A stretch of DNA of 64,000 bases. It comes from Streptomyces phaeofaciens (GTDB lineage Bacteria > Actinomycetota > Actinomycetes > Streptomycetales > Streptomycetaceae). The notes under the pieces are model-generated. The model searched no databases. It worked only from the letters and a program-made list of their open reading frames with translations, and was not told the origin of the DNA. Below are positions 34,510 to 43,101 of the stretch, in pieces; the stretch's first letter is position 1, and the number at the start of each line of letters is the position of its first letter. The stretch lies in contig NZ_BMSA01000008.1 of NCBI RefSeq assembly GCF_014648915.1, positions 62,001 through 126,000 on the forward strand. The letters run 5' to 3'. The translations under genes were made by a program, and so were the position numbers.

Positions 34510-34649
34510 CGTCCACTGCGCCGCGGGGCGGCGGCGAAACGCGTGTGACCCCTCGCCTGTCGCATGAGTGTCGAAGTCGCCGAACGCCCAAACTCATCGT
34601 CAGGAAACAACCAGGTCAGACCCGTTCATCCGATAGTCCACCCAAACGC

Positions 34650-35189
34650 CTACGCCGCCCCCGCCGCATCCAGGAGGCGCACCAGGTCCTTCCTTCCGTA
34701 GCCGAGAAGGGCCGCGCGGTGGGCGGCTGTCAGCACCAGGTGGGCGACGATCTGCGCCCCGTAGCCGTTCTTGTCGTCGTCCAGCCATTCGCCGGGGTCC
34801 TCGATGCCCATGCTGTTCATCACCAGGCCGTGCTCGCGACGGATCTCCGTGACGGTGTCGGACACGGCCTCCAGAAGGGTCCGCCCCGGGCGCTCGCACT
34901 TCAGGGCGAAGCCGCCCCAGTCGACCGGTTCGCAGCCGCTGGGCGGCCGGGTGCGCAACCCCTCGTACTGCTCGTGACCGAAGGTGCCGTCACCGAACTC
35001 GTCGTGCACCAGGGCGAAGCGGTGGAAACCTGGGGCCGGTGGGGGCGGTGGTGGGGTGTACTCCCAACCGGCGTCCTCATGCACCAGCCGCCGCACTTCC
35101 TCCTCGTCGGCCGAGGTGACGGTGAAACCCGTGTCCGTGTTGCATCCGGTGAGTGTGCCGTCGTCGTTGCGCTGGAACTTCAGGCTCAT
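34650..35189 (-). CDS. Hypothetical protein (179 aa), intact copy of the 7.9 kb fragment
   Basis: Starts MSLKFQRNDDGTLTGCNTDT behind a GGGGG site; an in-frame ATG at 35207 is possible. A Pro run (YTPPPPPPAPGF) separates an N-terminal part from a domain with HRFALVHDEFGDGTFG and a C-terminal helical end ALLGYGRKDLVRLLDAAGAA. I do not recognise the family. It is divergent from the membrane protein gene at 35518, and both have fragments in the same arrangement near 8 kb. Confidence 0.65.
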   Translation of the reverse strand: MSLKFQRNDDGTLTGCNTDTGFTVTSADEEEVRRLVHEDAGWEYTPPPPPPAPGFHRFALVHDEFGDGTFGHEQYEGLRTRPPSGCEPVDWGGFALKCERPGRTLLEAVSDTVTEIRREHGLVMNSMGIEDPGEWLDDDKNGYGAQIVAHLVLTAAHRAALLGYGRKDLVRLLDAAGAA

Positions 35190-35517
35190 CTGGACCCCCG
35201 TGGTCATCGCCGGCGGGAAGCGCCGGAAGCCCCCCGTCACAAGAGCCAACGGCCCACGGCCCACCCGCGTGCCCGCCGACAGCATTGTCATCCGATCGTG
35301 TGAGCACGCCGCCCATCAGTGACAGTGCGATCGGGTTCGGGCGTGACCTGCACGCAACGGCACGTTTTCCTCATGGGTTTGTGCAACCTTTTGCACATCG
35401 GGAGAGTCCGCGTCTACGTGCACGCGGACGGCACGGACACCTCGACCTGCGCCTCCGCGTCCTCCTTCTTCCCGCCCCTGGCCGGGGCCACCGCCATCCC
35501 CACAAAGGAGCCGCCGC
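35190..35517. other. Divergent promoter region of the 34650 and 35518 genes
   Basis: This 328-base gap contains the 18-bp inverted repeat at 35380 and the strong site AAAGGAG just before ATG 35518. I see no gene in it. Confidence 0.5.
35380..35397. promoter_or_regulatory. Operator-like palindrome TGTGCAA-CCTT-TTGCACA
   Basis: Perfect 7-bp arms surround a 4-base centre in the divergent region upstream of the membrane protein gene. The AT-richer centre and exact symmetry are typical of a dimeric regulator site. No candidate regulator is adjacent apart from the Ser/Thr kinase that follows. Confidence 0.45.
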
Positions 35518-36177
35518 ATGACCGAGAACACGCCCGACAGACCGAAGACGGAAGCCACGCCCCCGGCACCGGAGCAGCCCCCCGCCGCCGTCACCGCCCC
35601 CGCACCTGCCCCCGCGCCGCAAGCCGTCCATCCCGCCGCGCCCCAATCCGCGTACCCCGCCGCGCCCCCGCCGCCGTTCCCCGCGGCCGCCGTCCCGCAG
35701 CCCCGCTCCCGCAAGCGCGCCCTCATAGCCACCGGCGCGGTCCTGGCCCTCCTCGTCGGCGGAGGAGTCGCCTGGTGGGCCCTGGCCGGTGACGACGACG
35801 CGATGAGCCATGTCGAGGTGTCGGGCGGCAAGCTCACGGAGAGCGAGAACAGCCTGCTCGACGAGGACGAGGAGTGCGACGACACCGACGAGTTCAGCTA
35901 CAACGACTGCGACGCCACCACCGCGTACGAGTTCGTCTACAAGATCACGAACAAGGGTGACGAGCCGGCCAACTACGCCGTGATCGTCAACGGGTTCGAC
36001 GAGGACGGCGACTTCGTCGGCCAGGCCTACATCAGCGCGACCCATCTCCGCCCCGGCAAGACCGACGCCGACACCGGCGAGTTCGACGACTACGTGGAAC
36101 TCGAGGGCGACCACACCCTGGCCGACATCGAGTCCGTGAAGGTCGCCCACGTCGAACGGGTCGGCCTGGCCAACTGA
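35518..36177 (+). CDS. Membrane-anchored protein with Pro-rich cytoplasmic tail
   Basis: A 219-residue protein with a Pro/Ala-rich N-terminal tail (about 60 residues). A basic stop-transfer signal and one membrane helix (RKRALIATGAVLALLVGGGV) follow. The extracytoplasmic domain is acidic, with ECDDTDEF and YNDCDATTAYEFVYKITNKG. The two Cys may form a disulfide. The strong AAAGGAG site fixes the ATG. It converges with the Ser/Thr kinase gene, four bases apart. The Pro-rich tail resembles those of kinase substrates and of septal or stress proteins in actinomycetes. A truncated paralogue lies at 8571. Confidence 0.75.
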   Translation: MTENTPDRPKTEATPPAPEQPPAAVTAPAPAPAPQAVHPAAPQSAYPAAPPPPFPAAAVPQPRSRKRALIATGAVLALLVGGGVAWWALAGDDDAMSHVEVSGGKLTESENSLLDEDEECDDTDEFSYNDCDATTAYEFVYKITNKGDEPANYAVIVNGFDEDGDFVGQAYISATHLRPGKTDADTGEFDDYVELEGDHTLADIESVKVAHVERVGLAN

Positions 36178-36181
36178 CGGC

Positions 36182-38386
36182 TCAGAGCCCCAGGTAGTCC
36201 GGCAGACGAGGTTCGTCGACGGCTCCGGGGAGGTCGCACCAGGGGCGCAGTTCCTTGTACGCCTTGGCCTCGTCGTAGGTGAAGTCGGCGCCGTAGCCGC
36301 TGTACGACACGGCCAGGGCGACGCACGCGGCCTCGCTCTCGGTGTTCACCGTCCCCGGGTCCAGTTGCTCGGCGCCGTACACGGCGGCGTCCTGGCAGTT
36401 GGCGAGGGCACCGTGGTCGTCGGCCTGTTCGCCGGTCGAGGCCGCCTTGTCCAGCGCCACGACGGCGTCCGCGCAGTCACGCGGCATTCGCGTGGCCGCG
36501 AAGCCGATTCCGTCGATCAACTCGTCCACCGCCGCGTCGGCGGCCTTGTCGTGTGCTCCGTAGGTGTAGACGAGGTATTTGCTGTACGGCAGCCACCACA
36601 CGCGGTGGCTGTTCTTGCGCGAGCCGTCGTAGTCGGGGAGGACATCGGTGGCGAAGGTCCAGCTCTTGGCCTTCCTGCCGCCGATGTCGGTCGGCGGGCG
36701 GTCCTTCACGGAGATCACGGACTCGTCCGTGGACGTGTAGCCGTCCTCGCTCTCGATCGACCACATGGCGCCGGAGTCCGTCTGGCCCTCGCGGATCTGA
36801 TCGAGGGTCAGGGTAGGGGCGTACAGGACCCGTACGCCGGATTCCGGGTCGCCGGAGAGGGAGAAGTCTGCGCTCGTCGCGACGGCCGGTTCTTCGCCGG
36901 TGGTGTCCCAGACAGCCCCGGAGTCGGTGTCCGGGTCGCTCGCCCGCGCCTCCAGCCCCGAGTCGGCGGGGAGGGTGACCCGCAGGCCGCCGAACAGGGC
37001 CACCGGTTCCGGCGTCTCCTCCACGACGGCTTCCTCCGCGACCGGTGACGCGTCCACCGAAGGGGCGGCGGTGGACGGCTCCGGGGTCGCGGCCGGCTGC
37101 CGCGATCCGGCCGTGGTGGCGGAGGTGGGGCGGTCGGAAGCGCCCTCTTCCTTGTCACCGGCCGTCATACCGGCCGCGATGCCTCCGGCGGCGGCTCCCA
37201 GGACCGCGGCGGCGGCCAGCGCGTAGACGACGGCCCGGCGGCGCGGCCGCCGCCGCGCGGGCGAGGGGCCCGACGCCATGGGAGGTGCGGGGGCGGGTGG
37301 CACGGGGGGAGCCGGAGGAACGGGCGGAACGGGCGGAACGGGCACTTCGGTGTCCGCTGCCTCCGAAGCAGCGGGAACCGCGGCCTCCGTCCCGGACGCC
37401 TCCGTGGACTCCTCGTCCGATTCCTTGACCGCTTCCTCGACCGCCGGAAGGTCGGCGGGCAGGGGTACGGTCCACCGCGCGTCCTTCAGGGGCACGGCAC
37501 TGTCGGCATCGGCGATATCGCCGTCGGCCCGCCCGGCCCCCCGCTCCACGAACCGCGTATAGGACACGGTCGGAAAGACCGCCGTCCCCGTCGGCCCGTA
37601 CACCGCCGCGGTCCGCTCCGCGAGGTCCGCCGCGCTCGGGCGCCGCCCGGGCTCCTTGGCCAGGGCCTCGCGGACCAGGGGCACCAGGGCCTCGGGCAGT
37701 CCCGTGAGGGCGGGCTCGGCGCTGACGATGCGGTGGGTGATGCCCGTGGGGGCGCCGAACGGGTGTACCGCGGCGGCGGCGTAGGCGACCAGCAGACCCC
37801 AGGCGAAGATGTCCCCGGCCGGCAGGGTCGTGCCGTCGGTGAGCTGTTCCGGAGCCATCCAGCCCGGCGTGCCGGTCGTCACCGAGGTGGCGGTGATCGC
37901 GGTGGAGTCCAGGTGGTGGGCGATGCCGAAGTCGACGACGCGTGGGCCGTCGGCCGCGAGGAGCACGTTCGTGGGCTTCAGGTCGCGGTGGGCGACCCCC
38001 GCGTCGTGGATGCAGGCCAGGGCGTGGGCGACGGCCGCCGCGAAGGTGATCAGATTGTCCTGGCGCATGGCGCCGGTGTCGCGGACGTGCTGATGGAGGG
38101 TGTTGCCGTGGACGTAGGCGGTCGCCAGCCAGGGCAGCGGTGCGTCGGGGTCGGCGTCGACCAGCGGGACGAGGTAGGGGCCCGTGACCTTGCGGAGCGT
38201 CGTGGTCTCGCGGCGGAACCGGGCCCGGTGCGCGGGGTCGGCGGCGAAGTCCTGGTGCAGGACCTTCACGGCGAGGGGCGTTCCGGCGTCGGGGTCGGTC
38301 GCGTAGTAGACCGTGCCCATGCCGCCGGTGCCGAGGTGCCGGGTCGGCCGGTAGGGGCCGATGCGTGCGGGGAGGTTCACCGGCAC
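36182..38386 (-). CDS. Transmembrane PknB-type serine/threonine kinase
   Basis: A 734-residue kinase. The catalytic domain has GTGGMGTVYYA, the AVKVL lysine, HRDLKPTN, VVDFGIAHH and MAPEQL. A Glu/Pro-rich juxtamembrane linker leads to a membrane helix (RRAVVYALAAAAVLGAAAGG) near residue 385. An extracytoplasmic domain of about 330 residues follows with a Thr/Ser-rich stem and four Cys. GTG 38386 has GGAGG six bases upstream, so the longer open frame is not needed. The extracellular part shows no PASTA repeats and is not recognised. Signal unknown; the convergent neighbour may be a partner. Confidence 0.88.
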   Translation of the reverse strand: MPVNLPARIGPYRPTRHLGTGGMGTVYYATDPDAGTPLAVKVLHQDFAADPAHRARFRRETTTLRKVTGPYLVPLVDADPDAPLPWLATAYVHGNTLHQHVRDTGAMRQDNLITFAAAVAHALACIHDAGVAHRDLKPTNVLLAADGPRVVDFGIAHHLDSTAITATSVTTGTPGWMAPEQLTDGTTLPAGDIFAWGLLVAYAAAAVHPFGAPTGITHRIVSAEPALTGLPEALVPLVREALAKEPGRRPSAADLAERTAAVYGPTGTAVFPTVSYTRFVERGAGRADGDIADADSAVPLKDARWTVPLPADLPAVEEAVKESDEESTEASGTEAAVPAASEAADTEVPVPPVPPVPPAPPVPPAPAPPMASGPSPARRRPRRRAVVYALAAAAVLGAAAGGIAAGMTAGDKEEGASDRPTSATTAGSRQPAATPEPSTAAPSVDASPVAEEAVVEETPEPVALFGGLRVTLPADSGLEARASDPDTDSGAVWDTTGEEPAVATSADFSLSGDPESGVRVLYAPTLTLDQIREGQTDSGAMWSIESEDGYTSTDESVISVKDRPPTDIGGRKAKSWTFATDVLPDYDGSRKNSHRVWWLPYSKYLVYTYGAHDKAADAAVDELIDGIGFAATRMPRDCADAVVALDKAASTGEQADDHGALANCQDAAVYGAEQLDPGTVNTESEAACVALAVSYSGYGADFTYDEAKAYKELRPWCDLPGAVDEPRLPDYLGL

Positions 38387-38605
38387 CGTCCGCCTCCCGC
38401 CACGAGGGAGGGACCGGCGGAAGGCGGGGCGGAAGGCGCCCGCCCCCGAAGACCGCACCGATGAGTCATGTACCCCCCTGACGTCCCCCGCCCGTGGCCC
38501 CGATCGGGCCGACGCGGCGCAGCCGACATCAGGGAACTCGGGTATGCCCGGACGAAGCCCCCCTCATCGGCGCAGCCACTTTAATACCGGACTACTCGGG
38601 AAGGT
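38387..38605. other. Upstream region of the kinase
   Basis: I see no gene here. The first part carries the GGAGG site of the kinase gene; the rest holds no clear element. Confidence 0.4.
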
Positions 38606-38640
38606 GACGAAGGGCCCTCGGCCGCACGGGCCTCTTCGTC
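38606..38640 (-). terminator. Hairpin after the GH16 gene, followed by GC-rich short repeats
   Basis: GACGAAGGGCCC at 38606-38617 pairs with GGGCCTCTTCGTC at 38628-38640 apart from one bulge. It lies about 95 bases past the stop of the minus-strand GH16 gene. The stretch 38641-38735 between them is a run of imperfect 14-15 base units of the CGTCCSCACGGCCCC type. Confidence 0.6.
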
Positions 38641-38733
38641 CTCACAGGCCCCGCGTCCGCGCAGGCCCCGCGTCCCCACGGCCCCCCGTCCGCACGGGCC
38701 CCCGTCCCCACGGCCCCCGCGCCCCGCGACCGA

Positions 38734-40623
38734 TCACCCCTTCTGCTCCACCCGAACCCAGTCCACCTCCGCCCGCACTCCCCCGCCCGCGATCCGGTCC
38801 ACGCTGGACTGGGGCAGGCCCCAGTAGGGGGTGGTGACCTGGTTCCAGCCGGCCGGGTAGGCGCCGCCCAGGGCGAGGTTCAGGATCACGTACTGCTGGT
38901 GGCCGAAGACCCACTGGCCCCGGGTGGACTCGAGCTTGTTCCTGGTCGTCTCCTGGACCAGGCGGTCGTCGACGTAGAAGCGCATGCCGGTCGGGGTCCA
39001 CTCCACCGCGTAGGTGTGCCACTGGTCGGCGCGGCCGCCGTTCGGGTAGGTCTGGCGGGCGCCGATGTTGCCGTCGGCGGAGTAGCCGGGGCCGTGCAGG
39101 GCGGAGCTGGTCCAGTCGGCGTAGCCGATGTTCTCCATGATGTCGGTCTCGCCGGAGGCGGGCCAGGAGACGGTCGGGTCGTCGACGTTGCTGCCGAGCA
39201 GCCAGAACGCGGGCCAGAAGCCGTCGCCGACGGGCAGTTTCATGCGGGCGCTGACCCGGCCGTAGGTGAAGTCGAACTTCGTGTTGGTGTCGATGCGGCC
39301 GGAGGTGAAGTCGTACGTGCCGCCGCCGGCCTGGGTGCAGCCCTTGCAGTGCTTGGCCTCCAGCACGAGGTTGCCGTTCTCGGTGCGGATGTTCTGCGGG
39401 GAGTCGACGTAGGCCTGTGCCTCGCCGTTGACCGAGCCCATCTCCGAACCGGTGCGCACCACACGCCACTTGGAGCGGTCGAGGGAGGCGGCGGTGAAGT
39501 CGTCGAAGAACGTGGTCCGGTAGCTGCCGGGCTGTTCGCCGGGCAGGGCGGGGTAGGCGGCAAAGGCGCTGCCGCCGGTGCCCCAGACCTCGAACTCGTA
39601 GAGGGAGTAGCCGAACTGGGCCGTGGCGGGGGCCGGGTTGTAGAAGGAGCGGCGTTCCTTGCCGAGCATGCGGACGTAGCGGCCCGTGACCGGTTGCGGC
39701 AGCCGGACGCTGTCGTGCCGGCCGACCGCGTCGCCCGGCGACTTGATGTCGGCGCGGCGGGCGGCGACCTCGGCGGCGGACGGCTGGTACACCGTGCGCC
39801 AGGTGCGGTTGTCGTCGGAGACCTGGAGCTGGTAGTCGACGGCGTAGGCCGCCTCCCAGTAGAGGTCGACGGTGTCGATCGTGGAGGTGGCTCCGAGGTC
39901 GACGGCGATCCAGCGGTCCTTGTTCCAGTCGCTGGACCAGCGGGTGGCGTCGTCCTTGAGGTTGGCCGGGCGGCCGCCGTCGGTGACGTAGGCCGGCGAG
40001 TTGCCCGCGTGCTGGTAGTAGTCGGCGTAGGCCGGGTGGTTGAGGGCCAGGTTGGTGCGGGTGGTGGAGGCGGGGGCGGGTTCGCCGCCGTAGACCTTGA
40101 CGTTCCACAGCGAGTAGCCCCAGGGTGTGCCGCGTTCCAGGCCGCGCAGGCGGATGTAGCGGCCCGTCACCTCCTGGGGGTGGGTGTGCGCGGTGACCGT
40201 GCCGCCGGTGCCGGCGGTCTCGGTGTAGAACGGCGTCCAGTCGGTGCCGTTCTTCGACGCCTCCAGGACGTAGCGCTTGCCGTAGGCGGCCTCCCAGTCC
40301 AGGACGACCCGGTCGACGCGGATCGTCGACCCGAGGTCGAGGCGGATCCAGGCGTCGTCGGCGAAGTTGCTCGCCCAGCGGGTGGCGCCGTCGCCGTCGA
40401 AGGCGAGGCCGGGTGCGGTGCCGGGGTTCTCGCTGCCGGAGGCGGTGACGCCCGCCGGGTTCGCGGCGTACGCGGCGGCGGCGCGGTCGGTGTCCCAGGC
40501 GGCCGCCGCGGCGGCCGTGGGCTCGGCGGCGGCGGAGAACGCCGTGGCACCGGCGAGCAGGGACAGGGTGGCGAGGGCGCTCACCAGGGTGCGGGTGGGC
40601 ATGCGACGGGTGGGGTCGGGCAT
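38734..40623 (-). CDS. Secreted GH16 glucanase with two F5/8C-type carbohydrate modules
   Basis: A 629-residue secreted enzyme. The signal peptide is Sec-type (RTLVSALATLSLLAGATAFS, Ala-rich cleavage region). Two discoidin/F5/8C modules follow, each with the pair RWASNFADDAWIRLDLG and RWSSDWNKDRWIAVDLG. The GH16 catalytic domain shows the ExDxxE box GETDIMENIG (Glu492 nucleophile, Asp494, Glu497). Related enzymes cut beta-1,3-glucans such as laminarin. AAGGAGA precedes the ATG at 40623. The GH1, ABC importer and GH55 genes next door make a glucan utilisation locus. The hydrolase likely acts outside the cell, releasing oligosaccharides. Confidence 0.9.
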   Translation of the reverse strand: MPDPTRRMPTRTLVSALATLSLLAGATAFSAAAEPTAAAAAAWDTDRAAAAYAANPAGVTASGSENPGTAPGLAFDGDGATRWASNFADDAWIRLDLGSTIRVDRVVLDWEAAYGKRYVLEASKNGTDWTPFYTETAGTGGTVTAHTHPQEVTGRYIRLRGLERGTPWGYSLWNVKVYGGEPAPASTTRTNLALNHPAYADYYQHAGNSPAYVTDGGRPANLKDDATRWSSDWNKDRWIAVDLGATSTIDTVDLYWEAAYAVDYQLQVSDDNRTWRTVYQPSAAEVAARRADIKSPGDAVGRHDSVRLPQPVTGRYVRMLGKERRSFYNPAPATAQFGYSLYEFEVWGTGGSAFAAYPALPGEQPGSYRTTFFDDFTAASLDRSKWRVVRTGSEMGSVNGEAQAYVDSPQNIRTENGNLVLEAKHCKGCTQAGGGTYDFTSGRIDTNTKFDFTYGRVSARMKLPVGDGFWPAFWLLGSNVDDPTVSWPASGETDIMENIGYADWTSSALHGPGYSADGNIGARQTYPNGGRADQWHTYAVEWTPTGMRFYVDDRLVQETTRNKLESTRGQWVFGHQQYVILNLALGGAYPAGWNQVTTPYWGLPQSSVDRIAGGGVRAEVDWVRVEQKG

Positions 40624-40761
40624 GCGGCTCTCCTTGATCGGAATCGACGTGGGGTCAGAGTTGGCGTGCACCTGACATTCAGAGGGGAGGATGGTGCCTC
40701 CGTGACCGGCGAGCTCCCGCACCCACCGGCCACGGAGGCCGTTCTTCAGGCGACCGCACGC

Positions 40762-40817
40762 GGCCGCGTCACCTCGAGGTGGTTCTGGTCGCCCGCACGG
40801 CCGCGTCACCTCGAGGT
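40762..40817. repeat. Direct repeat of GGCCGCGTCACCTCGAGGT
   Basis: The 19-base unit occurs at 40762-40780 and 40799-40817, with a 37-base period and extra similarity upstream. It lies between the GH16 start and the end of the GH1 gene. Each unit contains the palindrome ACCTCGAGGT, so it could bind a dimeric regulator or be an inert duplication. Confidence 0.6.
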
Positions 40818-40831
40818 CGCTCCGGAGGGGC

Positions 40832-42190
40832 TCAGGCGGCCTTGCGCACGCCCTCCCGGTGCCTGCGGACGATGTCCGCGTAGTGGTGGCCGCTTCCCTT
40901 GATCGTCCGGGCCTGCGTCCGGTAGTCGACGTGGACGAGCCCGAACCGCTTGTCGTAGCCGTACGCCCACTCGAAGTTGTCCAGCAGCGACCAGGCGAAG
41001 TAGCCGGCCAGCGGCGCGCCCTTGCGGGCGGCGGAGGCGCACGCGGCGAGGTGGGCGGTCAGGTAGGCCTGACGCTCCGGGTCGTCGACCGTGCCGTCGG
41101 GGCCGACGGTGTCCGGGTAGGAGGAGCCGTTCTCGGTGACGTACAGCCGGCGGGCGCCGTACTCGTCCGTCAGACGGAGCAGCAGCGTCTCGATGCCGCT
41201 CGCGTCGACCTCCCAGTCCATGCCCGTGCGCGGGACGCCGGGCTTGCGCAGGGAGCGGGCGTACGGGGCGGGGCCCTCGGGGTCGTCGGTGACCGTGGCC
41301 GGGAAGTAGTAGTTCAGGCCCAGCCAGTCGAGGGGTGCGGCGATCGTCTCCAGGTCGCCGGGCTTCTCCGGGAGTTCGACGCCGTACACCTCCCGCATGT
41401 CGGCCGGGAAACCCCGGCCGTGGACCGGGTCGAGCCACCAGCGGTTGGTGTGGCCGTCCACCCGGCGGGCGGCGGCGAGGTCCTCGGGCCGGTCGCTCGC
41501 GGCGTGGACGGTGGAGAGGTTGTTGACGATGCCGATCTCGGCGCCCGGGGCCACCGCCCGGATCGCCTGGGCGGCCAGACCGTGGCCGAGCAGCAGGTGG
41601 TAGGAGGCGCGCACGGCGGCGGTCAGGTCCGTCAGCCCCGGGGCCATCTTCCCTTCCAGGTGGCCGATCCACGCCGAGCACAGGGGCTCGTTCAGGGTCG
41701 TCCAGTGCGCGACACGGTCGCCCAGCCGCTCCGCGACGACCGAGGCGTACGCGGCGAAGTGCTCGGCGGTCTCCCGTTCGGGCCAGCCGCCGCGGTCCTG
41801 GAGCACCTGCGGCAGGTCCCAGTGGTAGAGGGTGACGGAGGGGGTGATGCCCGCCTCCAGCAGGCCGTCGACCAGCTCGTCGTAGAAGGCGAGACCCTTG
41901 GGGTTCGGCGGGCCGTCGCCGCCGGGCATCACCCGCGGCCAGGCCACGGACAGGCGGTAGGCGTTGGTGCCGAGCCGCCGCATCAGGCCGATGTCCTCGC
42001 GCCAGCGGTGGTAGTGGTCGCAGGCGATGTCACCGTGGTCGTCGCCGTCGATCTTCCCGGGGGTGTGGGAGAAGGTGTCCCAGATCGAGGGGGAACGGCC
42101 GTCCTCCGCCACGGCACCTTCGATCTGGTAGGCCGAGGTGGCCGTGCCCCACAGGAAGTCGTGCGGGAGGGCGGCGAAGTCGATGGTCAC
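40832..42190 (-). CDS. GH1 beta-glucosidase
   Basis: A 452-residue GH1 enzyme with the N-terminal signature FLWGTATSAYQIEGA. The acid/base Glu is in TTLNEP (Glu168) and the nucleophile Glu in YVTENGSSY (Glu353), with LGLNYYFPATV between. It has no signal peptide, so it should split glucose from cellobiose or laminaribiose in the cytoplasm after uptake. The GTG at 42190 follows AAAGGAC. An earlier in-frame GTG at 42223 overlaps the permease stop (GTGA) and would add 11 residues. It is the last gene of the importer operon, like bglC after cebEFG. Confidence 0.93.
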   Translation of the reverse strand: MTIDFAALPHDFLWGTATSAYQIEGAVAEDGRSPSIWDTFSHTPGKIDGDDHGDIACDHYHRWREDIGLMRRLGTNAYRLSVAWPRVMPGGDGPPNPKGLAFYDELVDGLLEAGITPSVTLYHWDLPQVLQDRGGWPERETAEHFAAYASVVAERLGDRVAHWTTLNEPLCSAWIGHLEGKMAPGLTDLTAAVRASYHLLLGHGLAAQAIRAVAPGAEIGIVNNLSTVHAASDRPEDLAAARRVDGHTNRWWLDPVHGRGFPADMREVYGVELPEKPGDLETIAAPLDWLGLNYYFPATVTDDPEGPAPYARSLRKPGVPRTGMDWEVDASGIETLLLRLTDEYGARRLYVTENGSSYPDTVGPDGTVDDPERQAYLTAHLAACASAARKGAPLAGYFAWSLLDNFEWAYGYDKRFGLVHVDYRTQARTIKGSGHHYADIVRRHREGVRKAA

Positions 42191-42219
42191 AGAGGTCCTT
42201 TCGAGATCGGGCGATTCGG

Positions 42220-43101
42220 TCACTTCACCGCTCCCGCCGTCAGCCCGGCGACGAGATAGCGCTGGAGAAGCAGGAACCCGGCCACCACGGGCACGCTCAC
42301 GACCAGCGAGGCGGCCATGATCTGGTTCCAGTAGACGTCGTTGAGGGTGGAGTAGCCCTGGAGTCCGACGGCGAGGGTGCGGGTCGTCTCGTTGGTCATG
42401 ACGGAGGCGAACAGCACCTCGCCCCAGGCCGTCATGAAGGCGTAGACGGCGACGGCGACGATCCCGGGGATCGCGGCCGGCACCACGACCCGGAAGAGCG
42501 CGCCGAGCGGGCCGCAGCCGTCGACCAGCGCCGCCTCGTCCAGGTCGCGCGGCACCGAGTCGAAGTACCCGATCAGCATCCAGATGGAGAAGGGCAGGGA
42601 GAAGGTCAGATAGGTCAGGATCAGCCCGCCGCGCGAGCCGAACAGGGCGATCCCGGTGGCGTTGCCGATGTTGACGTAGAGGAGGAAGAGCGGGAGGAGG
42701 AAGAGGATGCCGGGGAACATCTGGGTGGACAGCACGGTGACCGTGAACACCCGCTTGCCCCGGAAGCTGTAGCGGCTGACGGCGTAGGCGCTGAAGACCG
42801 CGATCACCACCGAGCAGACCGTGGCCGCGCCCGCCACGATCAGCGAGTTCACGAAGTACCGGGCCAGCGGGACGGTCGACCAGATGTCGATGTACGGACG
42901 GATCGTCAGTTCGCTGGGCAGCCAGCGGAACTGGCCCGTGACGTCCGCGAGGGGCTTCAGCGAGCTGGAGACCATCACGTACACCGGCAGCAGGACGAAG
43001 CCGGTGAGCAGGGTGAGGAAGATCCACCGCGACCAGAGGAACGAACGCGGGGGTGCCATGGGCGAGTTGCGCGCGACGGGCGTCGTCGAGAGGTCAGGCA
43101 T
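42220..43101 (-). CDS. Carbohydrate ABC transporter permease (MalG/CebG-like)
   Basis: A 293-residue integral membrane permease with six helices. The EAA motif is DEAALVDGCGPLGALFRVV, which contacts the ATPase. It ends one base-overlap before the GH1 gene and overlaps the upstream permease by eight bases. No ATPase gene is in the operon; in Streptomyces a shared MsiK-type ATPase usually serves such importers. The neighbours suggest beta-gluco-oligosaccharides as substrate. Confidence 0.93.
   Translation of the reverse strand: MPDLSTTPVARNSPMAPPRSFLWSRWIFLTLLTGFVLLPVYVMVSSSLKPLADVTGQFRWLPSELTIRPYIDIWSTVPLARYFVNSLIVAGAATVCSVVIAVFSAYAVSRYSFRGKRVFTVTVLSTQMFPGILFLLPLFLLYVNIGNATGIALFGSRGGLILTYLTFSLPFSIWMLIGYFDSVPRDLDEAALVDGCGPLGALFRVVVPAAIPGIVAVAVYAFMTAWGEVLFASVMTNETTRTLAVGLQGYSTLNDVYWNQIMAASLVVSVPVVAGFLLLQRYLVAGLTAGAVK

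Noticed and set aside
38641..38735. CRISPR-like short repeats
   Set aside because: The units are imperfect, GC-only, 14-15 bases and without spacers; no cas genes are present.
38899..40902. 667-codon plus-strand open frame over the GH16 gene
   Set aside because: Val/Gly/Ala-rich low-complexity translation typical of antisense shadows; the minus frame encodes a clear GH16 enzyme.
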